Assembly: GCA_934636435.1 (NCBI GenBank)
Contig: CAKUAQ010000022.1
Coordinates: 1-33,821, forward strand
DNA: 33,821 bases
Direction: 5' to 3'
Source: an uncultured Eubacteriales bacterium
GTDB taxonomy: Bacteria; Bacillota; Clostridia; Oscillospirales; Acutalibacteraceae
The position numbers and the translations under genes are program-made. How positions within the stretch are numbered: the stretch's first letter is position 1; the number at the start of each line of letters is the position of its first letter. The notes under the pieces were generated by a model, which saw only the letters and a program-made list of their open reading frames with translations, ran no database searches and was not told the origin of the DNA. Below, one piece after another: positions 23,610 to 30,956 of this stretch.

Positions 23610-24461
23610 ATGGAGGATGTATTCGACATTGTGATCGTGGGCGGCGGCCCGGCCGGGCTGTCGGCGGCGCTCAACGGCGCGGCTCGGGGCTGCCGCTGCG
23701 CGGTTTTATCCAATCCTGCCGCGCAGAATCCGCTGTGGCGGGCGGAGCGGATCGACAATTACAGCGGCATGGCGGGCACCTCCGGACGCGCCATGCTGGA
23801 AACCATGGAGGCGGAAGCCCGCCGCAGCGGAGCGGTGTTTTTCCCCGGTCACGTGACGGCGATCCTGCCCTTCGAGGGGCAGTTTGTCGTGACGGTGGGG
23901 GACGGCATGGTGACCGGACGGCGGTTGATCCTGGCCATCGGTGCCGGGGCGGGCGCCACCCTTCCCGGCGAAAGCGACTGGCTGGGCCGGGGGTTGAGCT
24001 ATTGCGCCACCTGCGACGGGCGGCTCTACCGGGGCAAACGGGTGCTGGTCACCGGCGATGCCGCCGATCTGGCGGAGGAAGCCGCATTTCTCGAACGGGT
24101 GGGCTGCGGTGTGACCGTCGTGACCCGCCGCCCGCTGCCGGACAGCGCTCTGTCCGCCGTCGTCGCGCAGAAGATCGCACTGTGGGTGGAGGACGACCGG
24201 CTGAGGGGACTGGAGGCCGACGGGCAGCGGCTGGCCGGGGACGGCGTGTTCCTGCTGCGGCAGGTGAGCGCCCCCACCGCTCTGCTGCCGGGATTGCAGA
24301 TGGACGGAAGATTTATCGCCGTGGATCGGCAGCAGCGCACCAATATTCCCGGCTGCTACGCTGCCGGGGACTGCACCGGTCAGCCTTTGCAGGCGGCCAA
24401 GGCCGTGGGAGAGGGACTGGTGGCCGCGCAGGCGGCTGCCCGCAGTCTGCGGGAGGGTTGA
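23610..24461 (+). CDS. Thioredoxin reductase-like FAD disulfide oxidoreductase, FFTR candidate
   Basis: A cytoplasmic flavoprotein of 283 residues that should reduce thioredoxin (encoded 129 bp downstream). FAD motifs are intact: GGGPAGLSAA (11-20) and the C-terminal GCYAAGDCTGQPLQ. The redox pair is CATC (Cys132, Cys135). The region that in NADPH-dependent TrxB reads GGGDSA and HRRxxxR reads instead TGDAADLAEEAA (148-159) and VVTRRPLPDS, so NADPH binding looks lost. This matches the ferredoxin-dependent flavin thioredoxin reductases (FFTR) described in Clostridium acetobutylicum, which are also shorter than TrxB. Ferredoxin use here is inference. The start at 23610 follows AAAGGAG. An upstream in-frame extension is not supported. 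Confidence 0.78.
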   Translation: MEDVFDIVIVGGGPAGLSAALNGAARGCRCAVLSNPAAQNPLWRAERIDNYSGMAGTSGRAMLETMEAEARRSGAVFFPGHVTAILPFEGQFVVTVGDGMVTGRRLILAIGAGAGATLPGESDWLGRGLSYCATCDGRLYRGKRVLVTGDAADLAEEAAFLERVGCGVTVVTRRPLPDSALSAVVAQKIALWVEDDRLRGLEADGQRLAGDGVFLLRQVSAPTALLPGLQMDGRFIAVDRQQRTNIPGCYAAGDCTGQPLQAAKAVGEGLVAAQAAARSLREG

Positions 24462-24590
24462 TCCCGTCGGTCGGCCGCGAAAGGTTCCGCGGTCTAAGGC
24501 AACCGCCCCGTTCGGGCAGCGGCCGGTAGTGTTTGTATCCGTGCGGTGAAAATCCGCATTAAATTACTCGGACAGAAAGGATGGATCTCC

Positions 24591-24917
24591 ATGACCAAGC
24601 ATTTCAGTGAGGACAGCTTCAACGCCGCCATCGGCACCGGCATCACGCTGGTGGATTTTTGGGCGACCTGGTGTGCCCCCTGTCGGATGGTAGCACCGGT
24701 GATCGACCGGCTGGCGGAGGATTTTGACGGTCGCGCCGTGGTGGGAAAGGTGGATGTGGACGCCGAGGGCACGCTGGCGGCCAGGTTCGGCATCCAGAGC
24801 ATTCCCACCGTCATGGTGTTCAAGGACGGCCACCCGGTACGCACGCTGATCGGTGTGCGCACCTATGAGGAATATGCCGCCGCATTGGAGGAGGTCCTGC
24901 GCTCCGTCACCGAATGA
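24591..24917 (+). CDS. trxA: Thioredoxin
   Basis: A small cytoplasmic disulfide reductant of 108 residues with the redox motif WCAPC (Cys28, Cys31) in VDFWATWCAPCRMVAP, the cis-proline loop GIQSIPTVMVF and KDG, as in standard thioredoxins (TrxA usually has WCGPC; WCAPC is a common variant). It is probably reduced by the flavoprotein encoded just upstream on the same strand, 129 bp away. The start at 24591 follows AAAGGA; an out-of-frame ATG lies 10 nt before it. A terminator follows. Confidence 0.95.
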   Translation: MTKHFSEDSFNAAIGTGITLVDFWATWCAPCRMVAPVIDRLAEDFDGRAVVGKVDVDAEGTLAARFGIQSIPTVMVFKDGHPVRTLIGVRTYEEYAAALEEVLRSVTE

Positions 24918-24944
24918 TCCTGCCGACCGAAATAAACCAACCGA

Positions 24945-24979
24945 AGAGCGCCAGCCGGCTTGATGCCGACTGGCGCTCT
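24945..24979 (+). terminator. Terminator after thioredoxin (also facing the EamA gene)
   Basis: A 15-bp stem with one mismatch (24945-24959 with 24965-24979) and a 5-nt loop, 28 bp after the trx stop; the T run (TTTTTT) is offset by 12 nt. The convergent EamA gene ends 60 bp further on. Confidence 0.7.
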
Positions 24980-25038
24980 CGGTTTGATGCGTTTTTTCGG
25001 CGGGTACGTTGAAACCGCGCGGTCTGTGCAAACGGACG

Positions 25039-25947
25039 TTATTCGCTCACGGCGGGGGTGGGACGGTTCACCACATAAATACACAGGATAATGCACAGGC
25101 ACAGGGCGATCTGCACCGGGGTCATGGGCTCTTTGAGAATGAAAATGCCCGTGACCATGGACACCACCGTGATGACGGCGGAAAAGGCGGAGGAACGTAC
25201 CAGCCCGATCTTGCCGGTGGCATGATTATAGAGCCAGTACGCCACGATGGAGGAGAGCAGCGACAGATAGGCGATCGCCAGCCACAGGCGGGGCTGTTTC
25301 ACAGCCGCTGCCAGCTGGGGGAGATACTGCCCCCGCAGCACCGCCGGGGTGATGACCAGAAACCCGACCGCCGCCACCGCGAACATGGCATAGGTACGCT
25401 CCCATGCACTGAATTGCGCTGCCACCGACCGGCTGCACAGGTTGAATCCGGCGGCAGTGATCACCGCGCCCGTCAGCAGCAGGATGCCGGTGAGGTCGGT
25501 GGTGCCGTTATGCTGTCCGATGAGACTGATCACGGCGATGCACCCCACGCTCAGCAGCCCCGCCGCCCATTGCAGCGCCGTGGGGCGCTCCCGCAGGATC
25601 AGGGCCGATGCCAGCATCACCACCGCCGGCACCGTGCCGATGATGACCCCGGACAGGGCGGTGGAGGTGCGAGCGATGCCGTATAGCTCAAAGATGAAAT
25701 ACAGCAGCGGCTGCATCACTGCCATGAGCAGCAGTCTGCCCAGCGGTTTCCCCCGATACCGCACCCGGATCGCCCCCGGCGCCGCCAGCAGCGACAGCAC
25801 GATAAACGCCATCGTGAATCGAATTTGCAGGATCACCAGCGGATGCGTGCCGGTATCCAGCGCCATCCGGCTGAAATAATAGGATAATCCGAAAATGCAG
25901 TTTGCCGCCAGCGCTCCTGCGGTACCGGTGATGCTGTCTTTGCGCAC
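25039..25947 (-). CDS. EamA/DMT-superfamily transporter
   Basis: An inner-membrane transporter of 302 residues with about ten hydrophobic helices in two EamA repeats (first with GALAANCIFGLSYYFSRMAL and ALSGVIIGTVPAVVMLASALILRERPT, second ending in FSAVITVVSMVTGIFILKEPMT). Such proteins export amino acids or metabolites, or import sugars; the substrate is unknown. The GTG start at 25947 is chosen because AGGAGCGAGG lies just before it and the protein begins directly with the first helix. Its promoter is TTGACT (26005-26010), 17-nt spacer, TATATC (25982-25987). It is divergent from the dipeptidase gene. Confidence 0.9.
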   Translation of the reverse strand: MRKDSITGTAGALAANCIFGLSYYFSRMALDTGTHPLVILQIRFTMAFIVLSLLAAPGAIRVRYRGKPLGRLLLMAVMQPLLYFIFELYGIARTSTALSGVIIGTVPAVVMLASALILRERPTALQWAAGLLSVGCIAVISLIGQHNGTTDLTGILLLTGAVITAAGFNLCSRSVAAQFSAWERTYAMFAVAAVGFLVITPAVLRGQYLPQLAAAVKQPRLWLAIAYLSLLSSIVAYWLYNHATGKIGLVRSSAFSAVITVVSMVTGIFILKEPMTPVQIALCLCIILCIYVVNRPTPAVSE

Positions 25948-25981
25948 GGGCCTCGCTCCTCTGTCTGTGATATACCATACA

Positions 25982-26010
25982 GATATACCACGGCGGCGGG
26001 AGGAAGTCAA
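25982..26010 (-). promoter_or_regulatory. Sigma-A promoter of the EamA gene
   Basis: On the minus strand TTGACT (26005-26010), 17-nt spacer, TATATC (25982-25987). Confidence 0.7.
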
Positions 26011-26041
26011 GCCGCTTTTCTGTTCCGGGGCGCGGTTTCCC

Positions 26042-26070
26042 TTGCATTTTGTGTTCATACGCGGTATACT
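26042..26070 (+). promoter_or_regulatory. Sigma-A promoter of the dipeptidase gene
   Basis: TTGCAT (26042-26047), 17-nt spacer, TATACT (26065-26070). The 13 bases from the -10 onward are identical to those at the exporter leader promoter (20611-20623). Confidence 0.78.
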
Positions 26071-26104
26071 GGGGACAGATTATTGGATTCGGGAGGTAAA
26101 CAAT

Positions 26105-27517
26105 ATGGCCGTTTTAGGCACGCTTGCCCCGCAGCGGGTATTTTACTATTTCGAGGAGCTGTGCGGTATCCCCCACGGCTCCGGCAATACGAAGGCCGTC
26201 AGCGACTACTGCATGGCGTTTGCCCGCCGGCATGGGCTGGAGGCGGAGCAGGATGCGTACAATAACGTATTGATCCGCAAGCCCGGCTCCGCCGGCTATG
26301 AGACACACCCGCCTGTAATCCTGCAGGGGCATCTGGATATGGTCTGTGAAAAGGAGCCGGGCAGCCCCGTCGACTTCACCCGGGACGGGTTGGAGCTGTT
26401 CATCGACGGGGATTGGATCGGCGCCCGGGGCACGACTCTGGGCGGTGACGACGGTATCGCCGTGGCCATGGGGCTGGCGATTCTGGAGGACGATGCATTG
26501 GCTCACCCGCCGCTGGAGGTGCTGTTCACCACCGATGAGGAGACCGGTATGGACGGCGCCGTGGGGCTGGATGCCTCCCGGCTCAAAGGGCGCACCCTTA
26601 TCAATGCCGACTCCGAGGAGGAGGGGGTGCTGACGGTGGGGTGTGCCGGGGGCGCCCGAGCGGAGCTGCGGATCCCCGTCACCCGAGAGCCGGTGAATGC
26701 TCCCTGCTACACTGTGACGGTGGATGGGCTCATCGGCGGACATTCCGGCGCGGAAATTCACAAAGGGCGGCTCAATGCCAACATCGTTATGGGGCGTTTT
26801 TTGCATAGCCTGACCGGGGAATACCGGCTGGTGTCTCTGGCGGGAGGCTTGAAGGATAACGCCATCCCCCGACAGACGGTGTGTGTGCTGGCGGGGGAGG
26901 ACCCCACCGCCGCGGCGGCCGCGTTTGCCGCCGCCAACCGCATTCCCTCCGATCCGGATCTGACCGTCACCGTATCCCCCGCCCCGGCGGCGGACAGAGC
27001 ACTGACGGCGGCGGACTCCCGGCGAGTGGCAGAATTCCTCACCACCGTGAAGAACGGGGTGCAGGCCATGAGCCGTCACATCGACGGGCTGGTGGAGACC
27101 TCGCTGAATTTAGGGGTGCTGGAGCTGGAGGAAACGGCGCTGCGCGCCACCTTCTCGGTGCGCAGCAGCGTAGGCACCGGCAAGACGGCGCTGCTCGCCG
27201 ATCTGGAGCAGACCGCCGCCGCCTTCGGGGGCACCTATAGCAGCCACGGCCACTATCCCGCCTGGGAATATCGGGAGGTATCCCCCTTGCGGGAGGTGAT
27301 GGTGGCGGTCTATGAGGAGCAGACGGGGCAAAAGCCGGTGGTGGAGACGATCCACGCCGGATTGGAATGTGGGCTGTTCAGTGAAAAGCTGCCCGGTCTG
27401 GACGCGGTTTCTTTCGGCCCCCGGATGCGGGATATCCACACCACCCGGGAGCGGCTGTGCATCTCCTCCACGGAGCGCACCTATGCCTATCTGTGCCGGG
27501 TGCTGGAAAAACTGTAA
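26105..27517 (+). CDS. pepD: Aminoacyl-histidine dipeptidase / beta-Ala-His dipeptidase (PepD)
   Basis: A cytoplasmic zinc metallopeptidase of the M20 family, 470 residues, that cleaves Xaa-His and other dipeptides. The di-zinc site is visible: His76 and Asp78 in LQGHLDMVCEK, bridging Asp115 in GGDDGIAV, catalytic and ligand Glu145/Glu146 in TTDEETG, Asp169 in NADSEEEG and His417 in ETIHAGLECGLF. The lid domain has GHSGAEIHKGRLNA. Length and order match PepD. The start at 26105 has GGGAGG 8 nt upstream. It is a single gene with a strong promoter. Confidence 0.95.
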   Translation: MAVLGTLAPQRVFYYFEELCGIPHGSGNTKAVSDYCMAFARRHGLEAEQDAYNNVLIRKPGSAGYETHPPVILQGHLDMVCEKEPGSPVDFTRDGLELFIDGDWIGARGTTLGGDDGIAVAMGLAILEDDALAHPPLEVLFTTDEETGMDGAVGLDASRLKGRTLINADSEEEGVLTVGCAGGARAELRIPVTREPVNAPCYTVTVDGLIGGHSGAEIHKGRLNANIVMGRFLHSLTGEYRLVSLAGGLKDNAIPRQTVCVLAGEDPTAAAAAFAAANRIPSDPDLTVTVSPAPAADRALTAADSRRVAEFLTTVKNGVQAMSRHIDGLVETSLNLGVLELEETALRATFSVRSSVGTGKTALLADLEQTAAAFGGTYSSHGHYPAWEYREVSPLREVMVAVYEEQTGQKPVVETIHAGLECGLFSEKLPGLDAVSFGPRMRDIHTTRERLCISSTERTYAYLCRVLEKL

Positions 27518-27531
27518 CAAATCGCTGCCCG

Positions 27532-27555
27532 CCGCCCTTTGCTTCGGCGGTTTTT
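27532..27555 (+). terminator. Weak terminator after pepD
   Basis: A short GC stem CCGCC/GGCGG (27532-27536 and 27546-27550) is followed by T5. It lies between pepD and the LacI-type regulator gene. Confidence 0.5.
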
Positions 27556-27601
27556 CCGCCCTGCGGGGGGCGGCGACATTTTTCTCCGGAGGTGACGGTA
27601 T

Positions 27602-28558
27602 ATGACCCTGTCCCGGCTGGCGAAGCTGGCGCACGTGTCGGTGTCCACGGCCTCCAAGGCGTTTTCCATGAGCCGGGAGGTCAATGAGCAGACCCGGCAG
27701 ATGATCTTTGAGATCGCCCGGCGTGAGGGCTGCTTTAAGCAGTTCTTCTCGGCGAAGTATCCCCGTTTTGTCATCGCGATCCTGTGTCCGGAGCTGGACA
27801 GCCTGTATTATTCCGGGCTGGTGACGGCGCTGCACCGGGAACTGACCGCTCGGGGCTGTGACATTTGCACGGCGGTGACGGATTTTTCCGCCGACACGCT
27901 GGCGCAGCGCATCGCCTATTACGATACCTATGCGGCGGTGGACGGGATCCTGCTCATCGGTCACGAAACGCACCCGCTGCCGCCCCATGAGACACCGCTG
28001 GTGGCGATCGGCAGCCGTCGGGAGGATGCGGTGGCATCCGTGACCGCCGATTCGGCGGCCGCCGTCCGGGCGGCGGTGGACTATCTGTACCGTGGCGGCA
28101 TCCGGGAGATCGGGTTCATCGGCGAGCCGCTGACCGCCACGAAGCAGGCGGCTTTTGTTGCGGCAATGCAGACTGTGGCCGGCGGCGCGGAGGAACGGTA
28201 TATCGCCGTCAGCGGGGAGCGGTTCGAGCCCGGCGGCTACCGGGCGGCGGAAATGCTGCTGGAGCGGGGCGCTTTCCCCCGGGCGCTGATCGCTGCCTAT
28301 GACCGCATGGCCTTCGGCGCACTGCGGTGCCTGACGGAGCACGGTCTCTCCGTGCCGGGGCGGGTCAAGCTCATCGGTATGGATGATCTGCCGGTGGATG
28401 CGTATACCGTCCCCGCACTGTCCTCCATCGGCACGGATACCGCCGCTATGGCGGTCTGGGCGGTGGCACAGATGATGGGGGCGCTGACCGGCGGCACGGT
28501 GGAACGGTTTGCGGCGCTGGAGCCGCGGCTCCGCCTGCGGGAATCCTCGGCTCTGTAA
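27602..28558 (+). CDS. LacI family transcriptional regulator
   Basis: A repressor-type regulator of 318 residues. The helix-turn-helix sits at the very N-terminus (TLSRLAKLAHVSVSTASKAF, 2-21), followed by a hinge-like stretch and a periplasmic-binding-protein-like sensor domain (about 60-315) with VAIGS, GIREIGFIG, ALIAAYDRMAFGALRCL and KLIGMDDLP motifs, which bind sugars in this family. The ribosome binding site is GGAGG. It is followed on the same strand by an EamA transporter and a GH39-like hydrolase, which it probably controls; a 15-bp palindrome lies between. The effector is unknown. Confidence 0.92.
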   Translation: MTLSRLAKLAHVSVSTASKAFSMSREVNEQTRQMIFEIARREGCFKQFFSAKYPRFVIAILCPELDSLYYSGLVTALHRELTARGCDICTAVTDFSADTLAQRIAYYDTYAAVDGILLIGHETHPLPPHETPLVAIGSRREDAVASVTADSAAAVRAAVDYLYRGGIREIGFIGEPLTATKQAAFVAAMQTVAGGAEERYIAVSGERFEPGGYRAAEMLLERGAFPRALIAAYDRMAFGALRCLTEHGLSVPGRVKLIGMDDLPVDAYTVPALSSIGTDTAAMAVWAVAQMMGALTGGTVERFAALEPRLRLRESSAL

Positions 28559-28592
28559 GCGGACCGCAGTGTGAAAAGCGCTCGGCGAAAAG

Positions 28593-28607
28593 TCGAAAAG
28601 TTTTCGA
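28593..28607 (+). promoter_or_regulatory. Palindrome TCGAAAA-G-TTTTCGA, candidate LacI operator
   Basis: Perfect 7-bp arms around one G (28593-28599, 28601-28607), 12 bp upstream of the -35 of the EamA gene and 35 bp after the LacI stop. Position and symmetry suit an operator, although LacI sites usually have an even CpG centre. Confidence 0.45.
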
Positions 28608-28618
28608 TGGGCAAAGCG

Positions 28619-28647
28619 TTGAAAAGTGGATAGTTCCGTGCTATCAT
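28619..28647 (+). promoter_or_regulatory. Sigma-A promoter of the EamA-GH39 operon
   Basis: TTGAAA (28619-28624), 17-nt spacer, TATCAT (28642-28647). Transcription should start about 28654, inside the left arm of the leader hairpin. Confidence 0.7.
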
Positions 28648-28680
28648 AACTCCGAAATTGACGTTTCGGAGTTGTTTTTT
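28648..28680 (+). promoter_or_regulatory. Hairpin AACTCCGAAA/TTTCGGAGTT with T run, directly before the start codon
   Basis: A perfect 10-bp inverted repeat (28648-28657 and 28664-28673) with loop TTGACG is followed by GTTTTTT, and the next base is the A of the EamA start codon. The right arm contains the only Shine-Dalgarno (GGAG). It is shaped like an intrinsic terminator and would also hide the ribosome binding site; as DNA it could equally be an operator overlapping the transcription start. Confidence 0.6.
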
Positions 28681-29577
28681 ATGCAGATTGCGGGATCTTT
28701 AGGGATAATACTGCTGGCGCGGGTGGTGCAGGCCGTCTTTAACAAGCGCACCAGCAACGAGATCCGGGGGTTGGGTATGACCGCCGTTTATTCGGCGTAC
28801 AAATTTGCCATTTCCGCCCTGCTGGGGCTGCTGATGCTGCTGCCCTCCGTCGGACAGACGACGGTGACATGGGCAGCGGTGGGGATCGCTCTGTTTTCCG
28901 GGGCGTCGTTGATGGCGGCGGGCTTTTGCAGCATCTACGCCATGAAGAGCGGTACCGTCTGTCTGGATTCCATGTTCGGCACGGCGGGGCTGCTCATTCC
29001 GGTGGCGGCGGGAGCGCTGTGGTTCGACCAGCCGGTGCAGCCGCTGCAAATAGCCGGGATGGGGCTGTTTTTTGTGGCGGCGGGGCTGCTGATGCATTCC
29101 TCCCGGGATATTTGCCGAAATTTCAGCCTCAAAACCGTGGCGCTGCTCATCGGCTCCATGCTGAGCAATGGGGCCACTATGCTGGCCCAGCAGCTCTATA
29201 CCCGGTATGTGCCGTCGGGGAGTGTGGCGTTCTTCTCCTTTGTGTCCTTTGCTTTTGTGGCGGTGGTGGGGTGGCCGCTGGCGCTGGTGCTGCGACGGCT
29301 GCCGGAGGAGCGCGGCCGCCCGCTGAGGCTGAACCGATCGCTGCTGCTGTGCGGCGTGGCGCTGGCGGCGGCGGTGTTTGTCATCAATCAGCTGACCACC
29401 ACCCTGACCGCGCGGATGTCCCCGGTGATCCTGTTCACCGTCATTAACGGCGGCGCCACCGTTATCTCCACGCTGGTGGCGGCCATTCTGTACGGAGAAC
29501 GGCTGACGATACGCTCCGTCGCCGGAGTGCTGCTGGGCATCCTGTCGATGGTGATGATAAAAATGTTTGGAGGATAA
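28681..29577 (+). CDS. EamA/DMT-superfamily transporter, probable sugar/glycoside uptake
   Basis: A membrane transporter of 298 residues with about ten helices in two EamA repeats; the repeats include FGTAGLLIPVAAGALWFDQP and FTVINGGATVISTLVAAILYGE. The DMT superfamily includes sugar importers such as RhaT and GlcU. It overlaps in translation with the next gene: its stop is 4 bp before the start codon of the GH39-like hydrolase and its last codons supply that gene's GGAGG. The pair therefore suggests import of a substrate that the hydrolase cleaves inside the cell (inference). The start at 28681 is used because GGAG lies 9 nt upstream; an upstream TTG opening would sit inside the hairpin arm. 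The second DMT protein of the window (25039) is only distantly similar. Confidence 0.85.
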   Translation: MQIAGSLGIILLARVVQAVFNKRTSNEIRGLGMTAVYSAYKFAISALLGLLMLLPSVGQTTVTWAAVGIALFSGASLMAAGFCSIYAMKSGTVCLDSMFGTAGLLIPVAAGALWFDQPVQPLQIAGMGLFFVAAGLLMHSSRDICRNFSLKTVALLIGSMLSNGATMLAQQLYTRYVPSGSVAFFSFVSFAFVAVVGWPLALVLRRLPEERGRPLRLNRSLLLCGVALAAAVFVINQLTTTLTARMSPVILFTVINGGATVISTLVAAILYGERLTIRSVAGVLLGILSMVMIKMFGG

Positions 29578-29581
29578 ACCC

Positions 29582-30898
29582 ATGGATACACTGATCTTTG
29601 ACCGTGAGCACCCCGTCACAGACCCATTCAAGCCCCTGAACTGCGTCAACGGCGGTCCCTGGCACAAGCGCCACGCCATCGACCAGTGGCGCAGCAATCT
29701 GGCGGAATATGCCGCCGCCCGGATTCCCTACACCCGCAACCACGATTCCAATCTGGCGGGCAGCATCTACGGCGGTCCCTATGCCATTGATATAACCAGC
29801 GTGTTCCCGATTTTTGACGCCGATCCGGAGGATCCGGCCTCCTACGATTTTGCCTGCACCGACGAGTCGATTCTGGTGCCGCTGGAGGCGGGCACCCGCA
29901 CCTTTTACCGGCTGGGGCAGTCCATCGAGCACCAGATCAAAAAGCACGGCACCGTCCCGCCCAGGGATTTTCATAAATGGGCGGTCATCTGTGAGCATAT
30001 CATCCGCCACTATACCGAGGGCTGGGCGGACGGGCTGCGGCTGGATATGCCCTATTGGGAGATCTGGAACGAACCGGATATTGATCCGGAGGACAGCCCC
30101 AACAAGAAGATGTGGGGCGGCACCTGGGCGGAATTTTTCGATTTCTATGAAATTGCCGCCAAGCATCTGAAGGGCTGCTTCCCCCATCTGAAGATCGGAG
30201 GTCCGGCGCTGTGCGGCAACGAGACCTGGGCAGCGGATTTCCTTGCCGCCATGCGGCGCCGCGGGGTGAGCTTTGACTTCTTCTCCTGGCATATCTATAC
30301 CACCGACCCCCGGCAGATCGCCGCCGCCGCTGTCCGTTTCCGGACGCTGCTGGATCAAAACGGCTATACGGAGACCGAAAGCATCTGCAATGAATGGAAT
30401 TATGTCAAGGGCTGGGCGGAGGAATATGTCTATTCTCTGGAGACCATCGGTAACCACAAGGGAGCGGCATTTCTGCTGGCGGCGCTGTGCGCGGGGCAGC
30501 ACAGCCCGGTGGATATGCTCATGTATTACGACACCCGTCCCTCGGTATTTTGCGGTCCCTTTGATTACTACACCTGCCGCCCCCGCAAGCCCTATTATCC
30601 GCTGTATTGGTACGGAATGTTTTACGATCGTATCGGGGAACTGCGGTGTGAGGCTTCCGTCCCCGATGTGTACACCTTGTGCGGCGTGGATGGGGACGGC
30701 AAGGCGCTGCTGGCGCTCGCCTACTATTCCGACGACGACACCGCTCCGGATAAAACGCTGACGGTGGAGCTGGGAGCGGGGCACACCTATGCGGTCTGTC
30801 GGGTGGATGCGGCACACAACGGCGAACAGACCGACACCGTCACCGACCTGCGGTTTACGCTGCCGGTGAATAGCTGTCTGCTGATCCGGGAGCTGTGA
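29582..30898 (+). CDS. Glycoside hydrolase, GH39-like (clan GH-A)
   Basis: A cytoplasmic hydrolase of 438 residues without a signal peptide. The clan GH-A features are clear: acid/base Glu164 in YWEIWNEPD, the pattern FDFFSWHIY near 231-239, and nucleophile Glu271 in ICNEWNY. GH39 contains beta-xylosidases and alpha-L-iduronidases; the C-terminal beta part is short. The start ATG (29582) is 4 bp after the EamA stop, with GGAGG 8 nt upstream. As neighbour of a LacI regulator and a transporter, it probably cleaves an imported oligosaccharide or glycoside. Assignment to GH39 rather than another GH-A family is likely but not certain. Confidence 0.72.
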   Translation: MDTLIFDREHPVTDPFKPLNCVNGGPWHKRHAIDQWRSNLAEYAAARIPYTRNHDSNLAGSIYGGPYAIDITSVFPIFDADPEDPASYDFACTDESILVPLEAGTRTFYRLGQSIEHQIKKHGTVPPRDFHKWAVICEHIIRHYTEGWADGLRLDMPYWEIWNEPDIDPEDSPNKKMWGGTWAEFFDFYEIAAKHLKGCFPHLKIGGPALCGNETWAADFLAAMRRRGVSFDFFSWHIYTTDPRQIAAAAVRFRTLLDQNGYTETESICNEWNYVKGWAEEYVYSLETIGNHKGAAFLLAALCAGQHSPVDMLMYYDTRPSVFCGPFDYYTCRPRKPYYPLYWYGMFYDRIGELRCEASVPDVYTLCGVDGDGKALLALAYYSDDDTAPDKTLTVELGAGHTYAVCRVDAAHNGEQTDTVTDLRFTLPVNSCLLIREL

Positions 30899-30912
30899 GG
30901 CTAAGGATACGA

Positions 30913-30947
30913 CCGAAAAAAGCCCGCGAAAAGCGGGCTTTTTTCGG
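30913..30947. terminator. Bidirectional terminator between the GH39-like gene and sigK
   Basis: A perfect 15-bp stem CCGAAAAAAGCCCGC/GCGGGCTTTTTTCGG (30913-30927 and 30933-30947) with GAAAA loop. It gives T6 on both strands and serves the convergent genes. Confidence 0.93.
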
Positions 30948-30956
30948 TGGGTCGGA

